64,000 nt of DNA from Pseudomonas sp. MUP55 (GTDB lineage Bacteria; Pseudomonadota; Gammaproteobacteria; Pseudomonadales; Pseudomonadaceae): the NCBI RefSeq assembly GCF_034043515.1, contig NZ_CP138214.1, forward strand, positions 4,278,001-4,342,000, written 5' to 3'. Made by a program: the position numbers and the translations under genes. Positions within the stretch are counted from its first letter, which is position 1, and each line of letters begins with the position of its first letter. Below the pieces are notes generated by a model. That model was not told the origin of the DNA and did no database searches. It worked only from the letters and a program-made list of their open reading frames with translations. Below, piece after piece: positions 1 through 8,981 of this stretch.

Positions 1-2
1 GT

Positions 3-1289
3 GCGCTGACCGTCCAGGTGCGCGCCCTCGGTCACGACACGCGCCTGTCCGCCATCGTGCGCCTGCTGGAGCGTGCCCAGGCGGAGAAACCGCGCCTGGC
101 GCAAATCGCCGACCGCGCCGCGCAGTGGTTTCTGCTGGGCTCCCTGCTGGCGGCTGCGGTGATCGGCCTGGTGTGGTGGCAGCTCGATGCATCGAGGGCG
201 TTCTGGATTGTATTGGCAATGCTGGTAGCGACCTGCCCGTGCGCCCTGTCCCTGGCGACCCCCACCGCCCTCACCGCCGCCACCGGCACCTTGCACACCC
301 TTGGCCTGCTGCTGACCCGCGGCCATGTGCTCGAAGGCCTGAACCAGATCGACACGGTGATCTTCGACAAGACCGGCACGCTCACCGAAGGGCGCCTGGC
401 GTTGCGCGCCATCCGGCCCTTGGGCGGACTGGACAGCGATCAGTGCCTGGGCCTCGCCGCGGCGCTGGAAAACCGCTCCGAACATCCGATTGCCCGCGCC
501 TTCGGGCGTGCGCCCCTGGCTGCCGATGACGTGTCGAGCCACCCCGGTCTGGGCCTGGAAGGGCGTGTGGGCGAGCGCCTGCTGCGCATCGGCCAACCCG
601 GTTTTGTCTGTGAACTGAGCGCCAGCCCGGTCCCGGCATCCCCGGGCGACGCCGGGCAATGGCTGCTGCTGGGCGACCAGCGCGGCGTGCTCGCCTGGTT
701 CGTGCTCGACGACCGCCTGCGCAGCGATGCGCCCGCCCTGCTCGCCGCCTGCAAGGCGCGCGGCTGGCGCACGCTGCTGCTGTCGGGAGACAGCTCGCCG
801 ATGGTCGCCAGCATCGCTGCCGAGCTGGGCATTGATGAAGCCCACGGCGGCCTGCGTCCCGACGACAAACTGCACGTACTGCAACGCCTGCACAAAGAGG
901 GCCGCAAGGTGCTGATGCTCGGTGACGGTGTCAACGATGTGCCGGTACTGGCCGCCGCCGATATCAGCGTGGCCATGGGCTCGGCCACGGACCTGGCTAA
1001 AACCAGCGCCGATGCGGTGCTGCTCTCCAACCGCCTGGACGCGCTGGTGCAGGCTTTTACCTTGGCGCGCCGCACGCGGCGGGTCATCATTGAAAACCTG
1101 CTGTGGGCCGGGCTGTACAATGGCCTGATGTTGCCGTTCGCGGCCCTGGGGTGGATCACCCCGATCTGGGCGGCCATCGGCATGTCCCTCAGTTCGTTGA
1201 CGGTGGTGCTCAACGCCCTGCGCCTGACTCGCCTGCCGAGTGCGCCGGCCGCCAGTGCCCCCTCGATCAATCGCCCGCTGCCGGCCTGA
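3..1289 (+). CDS. ccoI: Copper-translocating P-type ATPase CcoI (3' part; gene begins before the window)
   Basis: P1B-type ATPase that moves copper across the inner membrane, needed to assemble cbb3-type cytochrome oxidase. The frame is open from base 3 with no start, so only about the C-terminal 428 residues are present. Visible in order: a membrane helix followed by the copper-binding CPC motif (TCPCAL), the phosphorylation loop DKTGTLTEG, the HP motif (SEHPIA) typical of heavy-metal pumps, the hinge motif GDGVNDVPVL, and two last helices. ccoS follows 22 bases later. The pairing with ccoS and hemN is why I call CcoI/FixI rather than a general CopA exporter. The N-terminal metal-binding domain lies outside the window. 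Confidence 0.92.
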   Translation, partial: ALTVQVRALGHDTRLSAIVRLLERAQAEKPRLAQIADRAAQWFLLGSLLAAAVIGLVWWQLDASRAFWIVLAMLVATCPCALSLATPTALTAATGTLHTLGLLLTRGHVLEGLNQIDTVIFDKTGTLTEGRLALRAIRPLGGLDSDQCLGLAAALENRSEHPIARAFGRAPLAADDVSSHPGLGLEGRVGERLLRIGQPGFVCELSASPVPASPGDAGQWLLLGDQRGVLAWFVLDDRLRSDAPALLAACKARGWRTLLLSGDSSPMVASIAAELGIDEAHGGLRPDDKLHVLQRLHKEGRKVLMLGDGVNDVPVLAAADISVAMGSATDLAKTSADAVLLSNRLDALVQAFTLARRTRRVIIENLLWAGLYNGLMLPFAALGWITPIWAAIGMSLSSLTVVLNALRLTRLPSAPAASAPSINRPLPA

Positions 1290-1311
1290 GCCGCGCGGGC
1301 ATGGAGTGCAG

Positions 1312-1524
1312 ATGCCAGCTCTATACGTGATGATTCCGGCGGCGCTGCTGTTAGTGGGCGTGGCCATCTACATTTTCTTCTGGGCGGTGGACAGCGGCCA
1401 GTACGAAGACCTCGACGGCCCGGCCCACAGCGTGCTGTTCGACGATCAGGACCCCAATCACCTGGCCGCTATCGACGAAGCCAACCGCGCCGAGCCGCCG
1501 CCCAAAGAGCCGCCCCATGCTTGA
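1312..1524 (+). CDS. ccoS: Cbb3-type cytochrome oxidase assembly protein CcoS
   Basis: Small (70 aa) inner-membrane protein needed to insert cofactors into cbb3 oxidase. It has one N-terminal transmembrane helix (about residues 7-26) followed by the family signature WAVDSGQYEDLDGP and an acidic, proline-rich tail. The frame is open further upstream, but the start at 1312 (MPALYVMIP) fits the family length and places the helix at the N terminus. An ATG six codons later is the alternative. The 3' end overlaps the next gene by 8 bases, suggesting translational coupling in a cco assembly operon. Confidence 0.9.
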   Translation: MPALYVMIPAALLLVGVAIYIFFWAVDSGQYEDLDGPAHSVLFDDQDPNHLAAIDEANRAEPPPKEPPHA

Positions 1525-2200
1525 TTTGGCGCCTTTGCTGGTCTCTGCGCTGATCCTCGGCCTGCTCGGCGGTGGCCATTGCCTGGGCATGTGCGGCGGG
1601 TTGATGGGCGCGCTGACCCTGGCGATTCCCAAGGAACAGCGCAGCCGCCGTTTTCGCCTGCTGCTGGCGTACAACCTGGGGCGCATCGTCAGTTACTCCA
1701 CTGCCGGATTGCTGATCGGCCTGGCCGGGTGGGCGGTGGCCAATAGTCCGGCGGCGATGTTCATGCGGGTACTGGCCGGGTTGCTGCTGATCAGCATGGG
1801 CCTGTACCTGGCCGGCTGGTGGAGCGGCCTGACCCGTATCGAAAGCCTCGGGCGCGGCCTGTGGCGGCACATCCAGCCGATTGCCAACCGCTTGCTGCCG
1901 GTCTCAAGCCTGCCCCGCGCTTTATTGCTGGGCGCGCTGTGGGGCTGGTTGCCGTGCGGCTTGGTCTACAGCACGCTGCTGTGGGCCGCAAGCCAGGGCA
2001 ATGCGCTGGACAGCGCACTGCTGATGCTGGCGTTCGGCCTGGGCACCTGGCCGGTGCTGCTGGCGACCGGGCTGGCCGCCGAACGCGTCACCGCGCTATT
2101 GCGCAAGCGCAGCGTGCGCACCGCCGGTGGATTGCTGGTGGTGCTGTTCGGCATCTGGACCTTGCCGGGTCCGCACCAGCACTGGCTGATGGGGCATTAA
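1517..2200 (+). CDS. TauE/SafE-like (UreH-type) membrane protein of the cco cluster
   Basis: Polytopic inner-membrane protein of 227 aa with about six hydrophobic helices. Near the N terminus it carries the HCLGMCGG motif (residues about 20-27), whose cysteine/methionine-rich pattern is typical of the UreH-like branch of the sulfite exporter TauE/SafE superfamily and looks able to bind a metal. The gene lies between ccoS and hemN, a conserved position in pseudomonads, so a role in metal handling or oxidase assembly is more likely than sulfite export. That role is inferred from context. It overlaps ccoS by 8 bases. Confidence 0.82.
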   Translation: MLDLAPLLVSALILGLLGGGHCLGMCGGLMGALTLAIPKEQRSRRFRLLLAYNLGRIVSYSTAGLLIGLAGWAVANSPAAMFMRVLAGLLLISMGLYLAGWWSGLTRIESLGRGLWRHIQPIANRLLPVSSLPRALLLGALWGWLPCGLVYSTLLWAASQGNALDSALLMLAFGLGTWPVLLATGLAAERVTALLRKRSVRTAGGLLVVLFGIWTLPGPHQHWLMGH

Positions 2201-2228
2201 TTCGCCTGTGGCATAGCGCCGCTCCCCG

Positions 2229-2242
2229 TTGATGCAAATCAA
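2229..2242. promoter_or_regulatory. Anr/FNR box upstream of hemN
   Basis: TTGATGCAAATCAA matches the FNR/Anr consensus TTGAT-N4-ATCAA with no mismatch. Its centre (2235.5) is 41.5 bases upstream of about 2277, and TAGACT at 2265-2270 is positioned as a -10 for that start, the geometry of a class II activated promoter. The Anr gene is 2 kb downstream. Activation of hemN at low oxygen is expected from known FNR/Anr biology. Confidence 0.9.
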
Positions 2243-2302
2243 CATGCCCTGCCCACCCTGCCCCTAGACTCGGCCCACCAGCCAATCCGGGGGACCGCCC
2301 GC

Positions 2303-3685
2303 ATGCTCGACGCCATTCGTTGGGACACAGATCTGATTCACCGCTACGACTTGGCGGGGCCGCGCTATACGTCCTACCCCACCGCCGTACAATTCGACAG
2401 CCAGGTCGGCACCTTTGACCTGCTACACGCGCTGCGTGACAGTCGCAAAGCCACACGGCCATTGTCGCTGTACGTGCACGTGCCGTTCTGCGCCAACATC
2501 TGCTACTACTGCGCCTGCAACAAGGTGGTCACCAAAGACCGAGGTCGCGCCCAGGCTTACCTGCAACGCCTGATGCAGGAAATCCAGCAGGTGGCCTGCC
2601 ACCTCGACCCCAAACAACCGGTGGAGCAACTGCATTTCGGCGGTGGCACGCCGACCTTTCTCAGCCACGACGAATTGCGCCAGGTGATGACGCACCTGCG
2701 CCAGCACTTCAATGTGCTGGACGACGATTCGGGCGACTACGGCATCGAAATCGACCCTCGCGAAGCGGACTGGGCGACCATGGGCCTGCTGCGCGAACTG
2801 GGCTTCAACCGCGTGAGCATTGGTGTGCAGGACCTCGACCCCGAGGTACAACGGGCGGTCAACCGTTTGCAAAGCCTGGAAGAAACCCGCGCGGTGATCG
2901 ACGCGGCGCGCACCCTGCAATTTCGCTCGATCAATATCGACCTGATCTACGGCCTGCCCAAGCAGTCGCCACTCAATTTTGCGCGCACCGTGGAGGAAGT
3001 GATCAGCCTGCAACCGGACCGCCTGTCGGTGTTCAACTACGCCCATCTGCCGGAACGTTTCATGCCCCAGCGGCGCATCCATACCGACGACCTGCCCTCG
3101 CCCACAGAAAAACTGCTGATGCTGCAAACCACCATCGAGCAGTTGACCCAAGCGGGTTATCGCTACATCGGCATGGACCATTTCGCGCTGCCGGACGACG
3201 AACTGGCCATCGCCCAGGAAGAAGGCACCCTGCAACGCAACTTTCAGGGCTACACCACCCATGGGCATTGCGATTTGATTGGCTTGGGGGTTTCAGCGAT
3301 CAGCCAGATCGGCGACCTGTACTGTCAGAACAGCAGCGACCTCAACCAGTACCAGAACGCCTTGGCCGGCGCGCAACTGGCCACCAGTCGCGGCCTGATC
3401 TGTACCACCGACGACCGCTTGCGGCGGGAAGTGATCCAGCAGTTGATCTGCAATTTCAGCCTGGGATTCGAGGCCATCGAGCGGGGGTTCAACATCGATT
3501 TTCGCGGCTATTTCGACGAGCTGTGGCCGCAATTGCAAACGATGGCCGCCGACGGTTTGATCGAGCTGGACGCCCAGGGCATCCGCGTGCTGCCGGCCGG
3601 GCGCCTGCTGGTGCGCTCGGTGTGCATGGTGTTCGATGCGTACCTTGAGCACCAGAACCGGCAGCGGTTCTCGCGGGTGATCTGA
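2303..3685 (+). CDS. hemN: Oxygen-independent coproporphyrinogen III oxidase (dehydrogenase)
   Basis: Radical-SAM enzyme that decarboxylates coproporphyrinogen III to protoporphyrinogen IX without oxygen, keeping heme synthesis running anaerobically. The 460 aa length is normal for HemN. The cluster-binding cysteines C63, C67 and C70 form the CxxxCxxC motif, with the extra family cysteine C72. The SAM-binding GGGTP motif is near residue 113. A GGGGGA ribosome site precedes the ATG. The perfect Anr box upstream and the nearby anr gene agree with low-oxygen induction. Its stop is directly next to the stop of the convergent gene at 3686. Confidence 0.97.
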   Translation: MLDAIRWDTDLIHRYDLAGPRYTSYPTAVQFDSQVGTFDLLHALRDSRKATRPLSLYVHVPFCANICYYCACNKVVTKDRGRAQAYLQRLMQEIQQVACHLDPKQPVEQLHFGGGTPTFLSHDELRQVMTHLRQHFNVLDDDSGDYGIEIDPREADWATMGLLRELGFNRVSIGVQDLDPEVQRAVNRLQSLEETRAVIDAARTLQFRSINIDLIYGLPKQSPLNFARTVEEVISLQPDRLSVFNYAHLPERFMPQRRIHTDDLPSPTEKLLMLQTTIEQLTQAGYRYIGMDHFALPDDELAIAQEEGTLQRNFQGYTTHGHCDLIGLGVSAISQIGDLYCQNSSDLNQYQNALAGAQLATSRGLICTTDDRLRREVIQQLICNFSLGFEAIERGFNIDFRGYFDELWPQLQTMAADGLIELDAQGIRVLPAGRLLVRSVCMVFDAYLEHQNRQRFSRVI

Positions 3686-4177
3686 TTACATCGACAGCGA
3701 GGCCGCTTTCATCGCATCGTCGCCGCTCAGCCCCTTCATGGCCTTGGTCAACGAAGTCTGCGCCGTGACGAGGGCTGCGTTCAGCGAGGCGAGCGCGCCC
3801 TGCAGATTGCTCACCTTGACCCGGGCCTGTTCGGCAGACAGCGTTTTGTCTGCCATGACGGCAGCCAGCTCGGCTTGCTTTTCTTCGATCTGCTTCTTGA
3901 TCTCGCGGATCATCTTCAGAACCTGCTGGACGTTGTCCGGCAATCCGCTGTCCTCGATAGCGCTGCTGGATTTCTTCGCCTCGCTGATCGCCTTTAAAGC
4001 CGCCCCGGAAAGCGTCACTTTCACGCCTTCCTCCGTCTTGGTGCTCAGAGGCGCTGAAGTAGCGTCCTTCAGTTCCTTGGCGGCCGCGGCCGACTTGGCT
4101 TCAGCCACGCGGTCTTTGGGCTCCGGCGGAGGCAGTGCACTGACGCTTGCCGGGGTATTTCCTCCAATGGAAAGCAT
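3686..4177 (-). CDS. Hypothetical 163-aa coiled-coil protein
   Basis: Function not recognised. The protein has no signal peptide or membrane helix. The N-terminal 60 residues are rich in Ala, Pro, Lys and Glu and probably disordered, followed by a short VKVTLSGAALKA motif. Residues about 85-155 are strongly predicted coiled coil (heptads through IREIKKQIEEKQAEL and the LQGALASLNAAL stretch). GGAG seven bases before the ATG supports the start. It sits convergently against hemN (stops adjacent) and is divergent from anr, so it may share the anr intergenic region. A surface-appendage or export-associated role is conceivable from the composition but is not shown. Confidence 0.75.
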   Translation of the reverse strand: MLSIGGNTPASVSALPPPEPKDRVAEAKSAAAAKELKDATSAPLSTKTEEGVKVTLSGAALKAISEAKKSSSAIEDSGLPDNVQQVLKMIREIKKQIEEKQAELAAVMADKTLSAEQARVKVSNLQGALASLNAALVTAQTSLTKAMKGLSGDDAMKAASLSM

Positions 4178-4332
4178 GGTCGAGCTCCAGATTCAAAGAT
4201 TTACGTGACCTTGTATCGGCCTCGATACACGAACCTTTATACCCCTGGCGGTTTTTTGTACACGCTGGCCTCATCGCCCCCCAGTGCGTTACCCTTACGT
4301 CTTATGTGTGATTTCCCACAAGGATTTAAGAA

Positions 4333-5067
4333 ATGTCCGAGCCAGTTAAACTGCGCGCTCACAGCCAGGCCCATTGCAAGGATTGCAGCCTGGCACCCCT
4401 GTGCCTGCCACTTTCGCTGAATTTGGAAGACATGGATGCGCTGGACGACATCGTTAAACGCGGCCGCCCACTGAAAAAAGGCGAGTTTCTGTTTCGCCAG
4501 GGCGACAAGTTCGATTCCGTTTATGCCGTGCGTTCAGGGGCGCTGAAGACCTTCAGCCTCAGCGACGGCGGCGAAGAGCAAATCACCGGTTTCCACTTGC
4601 CCAGCGAACTGGTCGGGCTGTCCGGCATGGACACCGAGATTCACCCTGTGTCGGCTCAGGCGCTGGAGACCACCTCGGTGTGCGAAATCCCCTTCGAGCG
4701 CCTGGACGAATTGGCCTTGCAGCTGCCGCAACTGCGCCGTCAATTGATGCGCGTCATGAGCCGCGAGATCCGTGACGATCAACAGATGATGCTGCTGTTG
4801 TCGAAAAAAACCGCCGACGAGCGCATCGCGACCTTCCTGGTCAACCTGTCGGCACGTTTCCGCGCCCGTGGGTTTTCGGCCAACCAGTTCCGCCTGAGCA
4901 TGTCGCGCAATGAAATCGGCAATTACCTGGGCCTCGCGGTAGAAACCGTGTCCCGCGTGTTTACCCGCTTCCAGCAGAACGCGCTGATTGCCGCCGAGGG
5001 CAAGGAAGTGCACATCCTCGACCCCATCCAGCTCTGCGCCCTGGCCGGCGGTTCCCTGGAAGTCTGA
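4333..5067 (+). CDS. anr: Anaerobic regulator Anr (FNR family)
   Basis: Oxygen-sensing global activator of anaerobic and low-oxygen genes. It has 244 aa, typical of FNR/Anr. N-terminal cysteines C15, C18 and C24 plus C117 are in the right pattern to hold the oxygen-labile [4Fe-4S] cluster. A cyclic-nucleotide-like beta-barrel covers about residues 35-150. The C-terminal winged helix carries the recognition helix [10 protein letters not shown], whose E and SR residues match those that read TTGAT half-sites. AGGA precedes the ATG. The hemN box at 2229 is an obvious target. Apt follows in the same direction. Confidence 0.97.
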   Translation: MSEPVKLRAHSQAHCKDCSLAPLCLPLSLNLEDMDALDDIVKRGRPLKKGEFLFRQGDKFDSVYAVRSGALKTFSLSDGGEEQITGFHLPSELVGLSGMDTEIHPVSAQALETTSVCEIPFERLDELALQLPQLRRQLMRVMSREIRDDQQMMLLLSKKTADERIATFLVNLSARFRARGFSANQFRLSMSRNEIGNYLGLAVETVSRVFTRFQQNALIAAEGKEVHILDPIQLCALAGGSLEV

Positions 5068-5073
5068 TCCAGG

Positions 5074-5107
5074 ACCTGCGGCCAAGCGCACCCGCGAGGC
5101 CGCAGGT
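5074..5107 (+). terminator. Hairpin between anr and apt, possible terminator
   Basis: ACCTGCGGCC (5074-5083) and GGCCGCAGGT (5098-5107) form a perfect 10-bp stem with a 14-base loop directly after anr. It lacks a run of T, so it could be a weak terminator, an mRNA-stabilising hairpin or part of the apt leader. Confidence 0.4.
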
Positions 5108-5145
5108 ATACTCCGAGTCCGTTTTCCGCCCAGGACTCTTCGACG

Positions 5146-5694
5146 ATGACTTTCGATTCGTTCGACATCAAATCCCTGATCCGCCCTGTCATCGATTTCC
5201 CCAAGCCTGGGGTGATCTTCCGTGACATCACGCCGTTGTTCCAATCGCCCCGCGCCCTGCGCCTGGTAGCCGACAGCTTTGCCCAGCGCTATGTCGAAGC
5301 CGATTTCACCCACATAGGCGCAATGGACGCCCGTGGCTTCCTGATCGGCTCGATCATCGCCTATCAGCTCAACAAGCCCCTGATCCTGTTTCGCAAGCAA
5401 GGCAAGCTGCCGGCTGACGTGCTGGCCGAGGGTTACCAGACCGAATATGGCGAAGCCTTCCTTGAAGTCCACGCCGACAGCCTGTGCGAAGGCGACTCGG
5501 TGCTGATGTTCGATGACTTGATCGCCACCGGCGGCACCCTGATCGCCGCGGCGAACCTGGTGCGACGCATGGGCGCGAAGATCTTTGAAGCGGCGGCGAT
5601 TATCGATTTGCCGGAGCTGGGTGGGTCGCAGCGGTTGGAGGATATGGGCATACCGACTTTCTGCCTGACCCAGTTTGCGCTGACCGAGCGATAA
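5146..5694 (+). CDS. apt: Adenine phosphoribosyltransferase
   Basis: Purine salvage enzyme that makes AMP from adenine and PRPP in the cytoplasm. The 182 aa sequence starts with the family pattern [13 protein letters not shown], has the flexible-loop region around residues 60-75 and the PRPP-binding motif [12 protein letters not shown] near residues 124-135. AGGA lies upstream of the ATG at 5146. It stands alone between anr and a REP pair. Confidence 0.97.
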   Translation: MTFDSFDIKSLIRPVIDFPKPGVIFRDITPLFQSPRALRLVADSFAQRYVEADFTHIGAMDARGFLIGSIIAYQLNKPLILFRKQGKLPADVLAEGYQTEYGEAFLEVHADSLCEGDSVLMFDDLIATGGTLIAAANLVRRMGAKIFEAAAIIDLPELGGSQRLEDMGIPTFCLTQFALTER

Positions 5695-5708
5695 CTATTG
5701 CCTTGGCT

Positions 5709-5791
5709 GGCCTCATCGGGGGCAAGCCCCCTCCACACTTTTAACTGTGTTCACAATCAAACTGTGGGAGGGGGCTTGCCCCCGATGAGGC
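5709..5791. repeat. REP pair (GGGGGCTTGCCCCC family)
   Basis: Two oppositely oriented copies of the REP palindrome (5709-5738 and 5764-5791), each centred on GGGGGCAAGCCCCC, face each other across a 25-base spacer between apt and the convergent acyl-CoA dehydrogenase. The left copy has lost one C compared with the right. This twin arrangement is the transposable REP doublet form known in P. fluorescens. It can also fold into a large hairpin at the 3' ends of both genes. Confidence 0.9.
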
Positions 5792-5809
5792 CCGAAAGCG
5801 CACTGCCCA

Positions 5810-6958
5810 TCACAACCCCATCTGCTTGCTGATGATTTCGTTCATCACTTCCCGAGTCCCGCCACCAATCGACAGGATGCGATTGTCGCGATACAGCCGC
5901 TCCACCAGGTTGCCGCGCATATAGCCCTGGCCGCCCAGGATCTGCACTGCGTCATAGGTCACGCGGTCGGCGGTGTCGGTGGCCAGGTTCTTGGCCATGG
6001 AAATCTCCTTGATCACACTCTTGCCCGCCGCCATCTTCGCCGCCTGGCGATAGGTGAATTCCCGCGACACTTCAACCGCCGTGGCCATCTCCGCCAGGCG
6101 ATGCTTGAGCACCTGAAACGTGCCGATGGGTTTGCCGAAGGCTTCGCGCTGGGCCGCCCAGTTGAGACTTTCTTCCAGTGCCAATTGCGCCGTCATATTG
6201 GCCATCAACGCCAGGGCCAGGCGCTCGCTCTGAAAATTGCCCATGATGCAGGCAAAACCCATGTTCTCGGCGCCTATCAGGTTGCCCACAGGCACCTGGC
6301 AGTCGTCAAAGAACAATTCAGCCGTATCCGACGCCCACCAGCCCATTTTCTTGAGCGGTTGGCCGACCGTGAAGCCGGGGGTGCCTTTTTCGATCAACAA
6401 CAGGCTGATGCCGGCAAACCCGGGCCCGCCGGTGCGTACGGCAACGGTATAGAAGTCGGCACGGATACCACTGGTGATAAAGGTCTTGCTGCCGCTGACG
6501 CGGTAATAATCACCCTGGCGAACGGCGCGGGTCTGCAGATTGGCCACATCGGAACCGCCGCCCGGTTCGGTCACGGCCAGGGCGATGATCTTTTCGCCCG
6601 TCAGCACGTGCGGGACTACACGCTCACGCACCTCGGGCCGCGCCCATTTGACGACGGGAGGCAGGCCGATATCCAACGAACCAAGCCCCGCCACCACGCC
6701 GCCCGAGCCACAGCGCATCAGCTCTTCACTGGCCGCCACCTTGGCGAACACATCGCCCTCGTGACTGCCACCCAGGCCTTCGGGATAACCGATGCCGAGG
6801 ATCCCCGCCGCGCCGGCCTTGAGGTACAACTCGCGGGGAAAGCTGTGCGCCTCTTCCCATTGTTCGACACCGGGCAGTATTTCGCGCTCGACGAAACGGC
6901 GCACGCTGTCGCGAACCAATTGGTGGCTGGGGTCGAAGTAGTCCTGATAGGCAGACAT
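5810..6958 (-). CDS. Acyl-CoA dehydrogenase
   Basis: FAD-dependent dehydrogenase that makes the alpha-beta double bond in an acyl-CoA. The protein is 382 aa, the usual size. It carries the two family signatures ALAVTEPGGGSDVA (about residues 130-143) and, near the C-terminus, QILGGQGYMRGNLVERLYRD followed by GGTREVMNEII. The ATG at 6958 has GGAG seven bases upstream; the longer frame would need a TTG. Substrate length cannot be told from sequence; long-chain or branched acyl-CoA are both possible. It stands alone, bracketed by REP pairs. Confidence 0.9.
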   Translation of the reverse strand: MSAYQDYFDPSHQLVRDSVRRFVEREILPGVEQWEEAHSFPRELYLKAGAAGILGIGYPEGLGGSHEGDVFAKVAASEELMRCGSGGVVAGLGSLDIGLPPVVKWARPEVRERVVPHVLTGEKIIALAVTEPGGGSDVANLQTRAVRQGDYYRVSGSKTFITSGIRADFYTVAVRTGGPGFAGISLLLIEKGTPGFTVGQPLKKMGWWASDTAELFFDDCQVPVGNLIGAENMGFACIMGNFQSERLALALMANMTAQLALEESLNWAAQREAFGKPIGTFQVLKHRLAEMATAVEVSREFTYRQAAKMAAGKSVIKEISMAKNLATDTADRVTYDAVQILGGQGYMRGNLVERLYRDNRILSIGGGTREVMNEIISKQMGL

Positions 6959-7034
6959 CGGCAAGCTCCATGGCGAGATGGAGCGAACTTACCAAGCGCT
7001 TGCTTGGTTATCAATGTTCAAGGCACACAAAACC

Positions 7035-7126
7035 AATGTGGGAGGGGGCTTGCCCCCGATAGCGGTGCACCAGCAACAAACTGTTGACTGACACTCCGCT
7101 ATCGGGGGCAAGCCCCCTCCCACATT
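7035..7126. repeat. REP pair
   Basis: Inverted REP copies at 7035-7065 and 7096-7126, each containing GTGGGAGGGGGCTTGCCCCC or its complement, separated by 30 bases. The doublet fills the gap between recR (3' end) and the start of the acyl-CoA dehydrogenase. Confidence 0.9.
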
Positions 7127-7143
7127 AAGTTTTGCAGTGGCTT

Positions 7144-7746
7144 TTAGAGGGCGATCGGCTTGCGGCCAGCGAACGAGTGCGCCAAGGTGCCGCCGTCGAC
7201 CAGCTCCAACTCGCCACCCAGCGGCACACCGTGGGCAATGCGCGAGGTGATCAGCCCCTTGTTGGTCAGCAACTGGGCGATGTAATGCGCCGTCGCTTCG
7301 CCCTCCACCGTCGGGTTGGTCGCCAGGATCACTTCGCTGAAGGTGCCCTGCTCTTCGATCCGCGCCACCAGTTGTGGAATACCGATAGCTTCCGGCCCCA
7401 GGCCATCGAGCGGCGACAAATGACCTTTGAGCACGAAGTAACGCCCGCGGTAGCCGGTTTGCTCCACCGCGTACACATCCATTGGCCCTTCCACCACGCA
7501 CAGTAATGTGTCATCGCGACGTGGGTCGGCGCATTGCGGGCACAGCTCTTCTTCGGTGAGGGTGCGGCACTGGCGACAGTGGCCTACGCCTTCCATGGCC
7601 TGGCTCAAGGCCTGGGCCAGGCGGGTGCCGCCGCTGCGATCACGCTCCAGCAGTTGCAGCGCCATGCGCTGGGCAGTTTTCTGGCCAACGCCTGGCAAGG
7701 TACGCAGGGCGTCGATCAGTTGGCGAATCAGGGGGCTGAAGCTCAT
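7144..7746 (-). CDS. recR: Recombination mediator RecR
   Basis: Works with RecF and RecO to load RecA at single-stranded gaps. The 200-aa frame begins at the ATG at 7746 ([10 protein letters not shown]); the longer frame would need a TTG. Visible are the helix-hairpin-helix segment [13 protein letters not shown] (about 17-29), the C4 zinc finger CRQC...CPQC (about 57-72) and the Toprim domain beginning [10 protein letters not shown]. The usual dnaX-ybaB-recR order is interrupted here by an oxidoreductase between ybaB and recR. Confidence 0.96.
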   Translation of the reverse strand: MSFSPLIRQLIDALRTLPGVGQKTAQRMALQLLERDRSGGTRLAQALSQAMEGVGHCRQCRTLTEEELCPQCADPRRDDTLLCVVEGPMDVYAVEQTGYRGRYFVLKGHLSPLDGLGPEAIGIPQLVARIEEQGTFSEVILATNPTVEGEATAHYIAQLLTNKGLITSRIAHGVPLGGELELVDGGTLAHSFAGRKPIAL

Positions 7747-7812
7747 GGGCGAAGGGTCCGACAAAACAACGAGACGCGGTTTATACCCGCGCCCCGGATT
7801 AGCGTCAAATGC

Positions 7813-8847
7813 TCAATCCTGTGCGACGCGCACCACCAACTTGCCGAAGTTGCGTCCCTCGAGCAAACCGATAAAGGCTTCAGGCGCCTGCTCCAGGCCG
7901 TCGACCACGTCTTCGCGGAACTTGATCTTGCCGTCGCGCACCCAGGGCGCCATGGCGCTCAGGAACTCAGGCTGGCGATCACCGTAGTCATCGAACACGA
8001 TAAAGCCCTGGATGCGCACGCGCTTGGTCAGCAAGGTGCGCTGCAGCGCCGGCAGACGGTCGGGGCCGCCTGGCGCTTCATGGGCGTTATACCCGGCGAT
8101 CAGCCCGCACAGCGGAATCCGCGCCTTGGGGTTGAGCAGCGGCATCACCGCATCGAACACCTTGCCACCGACGTTTTCGTAATAAATATCGACGCCGTTG
8201 AAGCAGGCCAGCGCCAGCTCATTGGCAAAATCAGCGCTCTTGTGGTCGATACAGGCATCAAAACCCAGTTCATCCACCACATAGCGGCATTTGTCGGCAC
8301 CGCCGGCAATCCCCACCACACGCAAGCCCTTGAGCTTGGCGACCTGGCCCACCACCGAGCCCACCGCACCGGAGGCGGCCGCGACGACCAGCGTCTCACC
8401 AGCCTTGGGCTGGCCGATGTCCATCAGGCCCATGTAGGCGGTCATGCCCGGCATGCCCAATACGCCGAGGGCCATCGATGGGCTCGCCAGACCGTTGGGC
8501 ACTGGCATCAAGTTGCGGCCATCGCAAATGCTGTGGCTTTGCCAGCCGGTGGAACCCACGACCAGGTCGCCCACCTCGAATTTCGGATTGCGCGACTGCT
8601 CGACGCGGCTGACAGCGCCCCCGGTCATCACCTCGTCGATTTCCACCGGCGCGGCGTAGGACGGCGCGTCGCTCATGCGTCCGCGCATGTAGGGATCCAG
8701 CGACAGGTAGAGCGTCTTGAGCAGCACCTGGCCCTCCGCCAGCTCTGGCAGGTTGACGCGTTCGAGGCGGAAATTTTCCGGAGTCGGCGCGCCTTGCGGG
8801 CGCGAGACCAGGACGATGCGTTGGTTGAGCGTCGGTTCTTGAGGCAT
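7813..8847 (-). CDS. NADP-dependent medium-chain oxidoreductase (zinc-independent, CurA-like)
   Basis: Reduces an activated carbon-carbon double bond using NADPH; the leukotriene B4 dehydrogenase/CurA branch. The 344-aa start at 8847 (MPQEPTLNQR) has AAGGGAG upstream and fits the family; the longer frame is not supported. Signatures: LSLDPYMRGRM (about 45-55), the nucleotide-binding glycine motif AASGAVGSVVGQ (about 155-166) and YYENVGG (about 227-233). It lacks the zinc-binding residues of alcohol dehydrogenases. Inserted between recR and ybaB. Confidence 0.88.
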   Translation of the reverse strand: MPQEPTLNQRIVLVSRPQGAPTPENFRLERVNLPELAEGQVLLKTLYLSLDPYMRGRMSDAPSYAAPVEIDEVMTGGAVSRVEQSRNPKFEVGDLVVGSTGWQSHSICDGRNLMPVPNGLASPSMALGVLGMPGMTAYMGLMDIGQPKAGETLVVAAASGAVGSVVGQVAKLKGLRVVGIAGGADKCRYVVDELGFDACIDHKSADFANELALACFNGVDIYYENVGGKVFDAVMPLLNPKARIPLCGLIAGYNAHEAPGGPDRLPALQRTLLTKRVRIQGFIVFDDYGDRQPEFLSAMAPWVRDGKIKFREDVVDGLEQAPEAFIGLLEGRNFGKLVVRVAQD

Positions 8848-8927
8848 CAGGGGCTCCCTTGGGGAATGCATGAGTATAGGGTGCAGACCCTGATTAGCCT
8901 GCCAGGGTTCAGATCCGATAGGCACAA

Positions 8928-8956
8928 ACAAAAATGCCAGGCACGAGGCCTGGCAT
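8928..8956 (-). terminator. Intrinsic terminator after ybaB
   Basis: On the minus strand ATGCCAGGC and GCCTGGCAT form a 9-bp stem around a 5-base loop, followed by TTTTTGTTT. It lies just past the ybaB stop and should end the dnaX-ybaB transcript before the oxidoreductase gene. Confidence 0.85.
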
Positions 8957-8981
8957 TGGAGTGCAGCGCAAAACCAGCCGA

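Noticed and set aside
5709..5791. REP doublets as CRISPR repeats
   Set aside because: Copies occur as inverted pairs at separate intergenic sites, not as tandem direct repeats with unique spacers, and no cas genes are present.
8848..8931. N-terminal extension of the oxidoreductase
   Set aside because: The extra 28 residues have no family counterpart and would run into the ybaB terminator; the ATG at 8847 has a good ribosome site.
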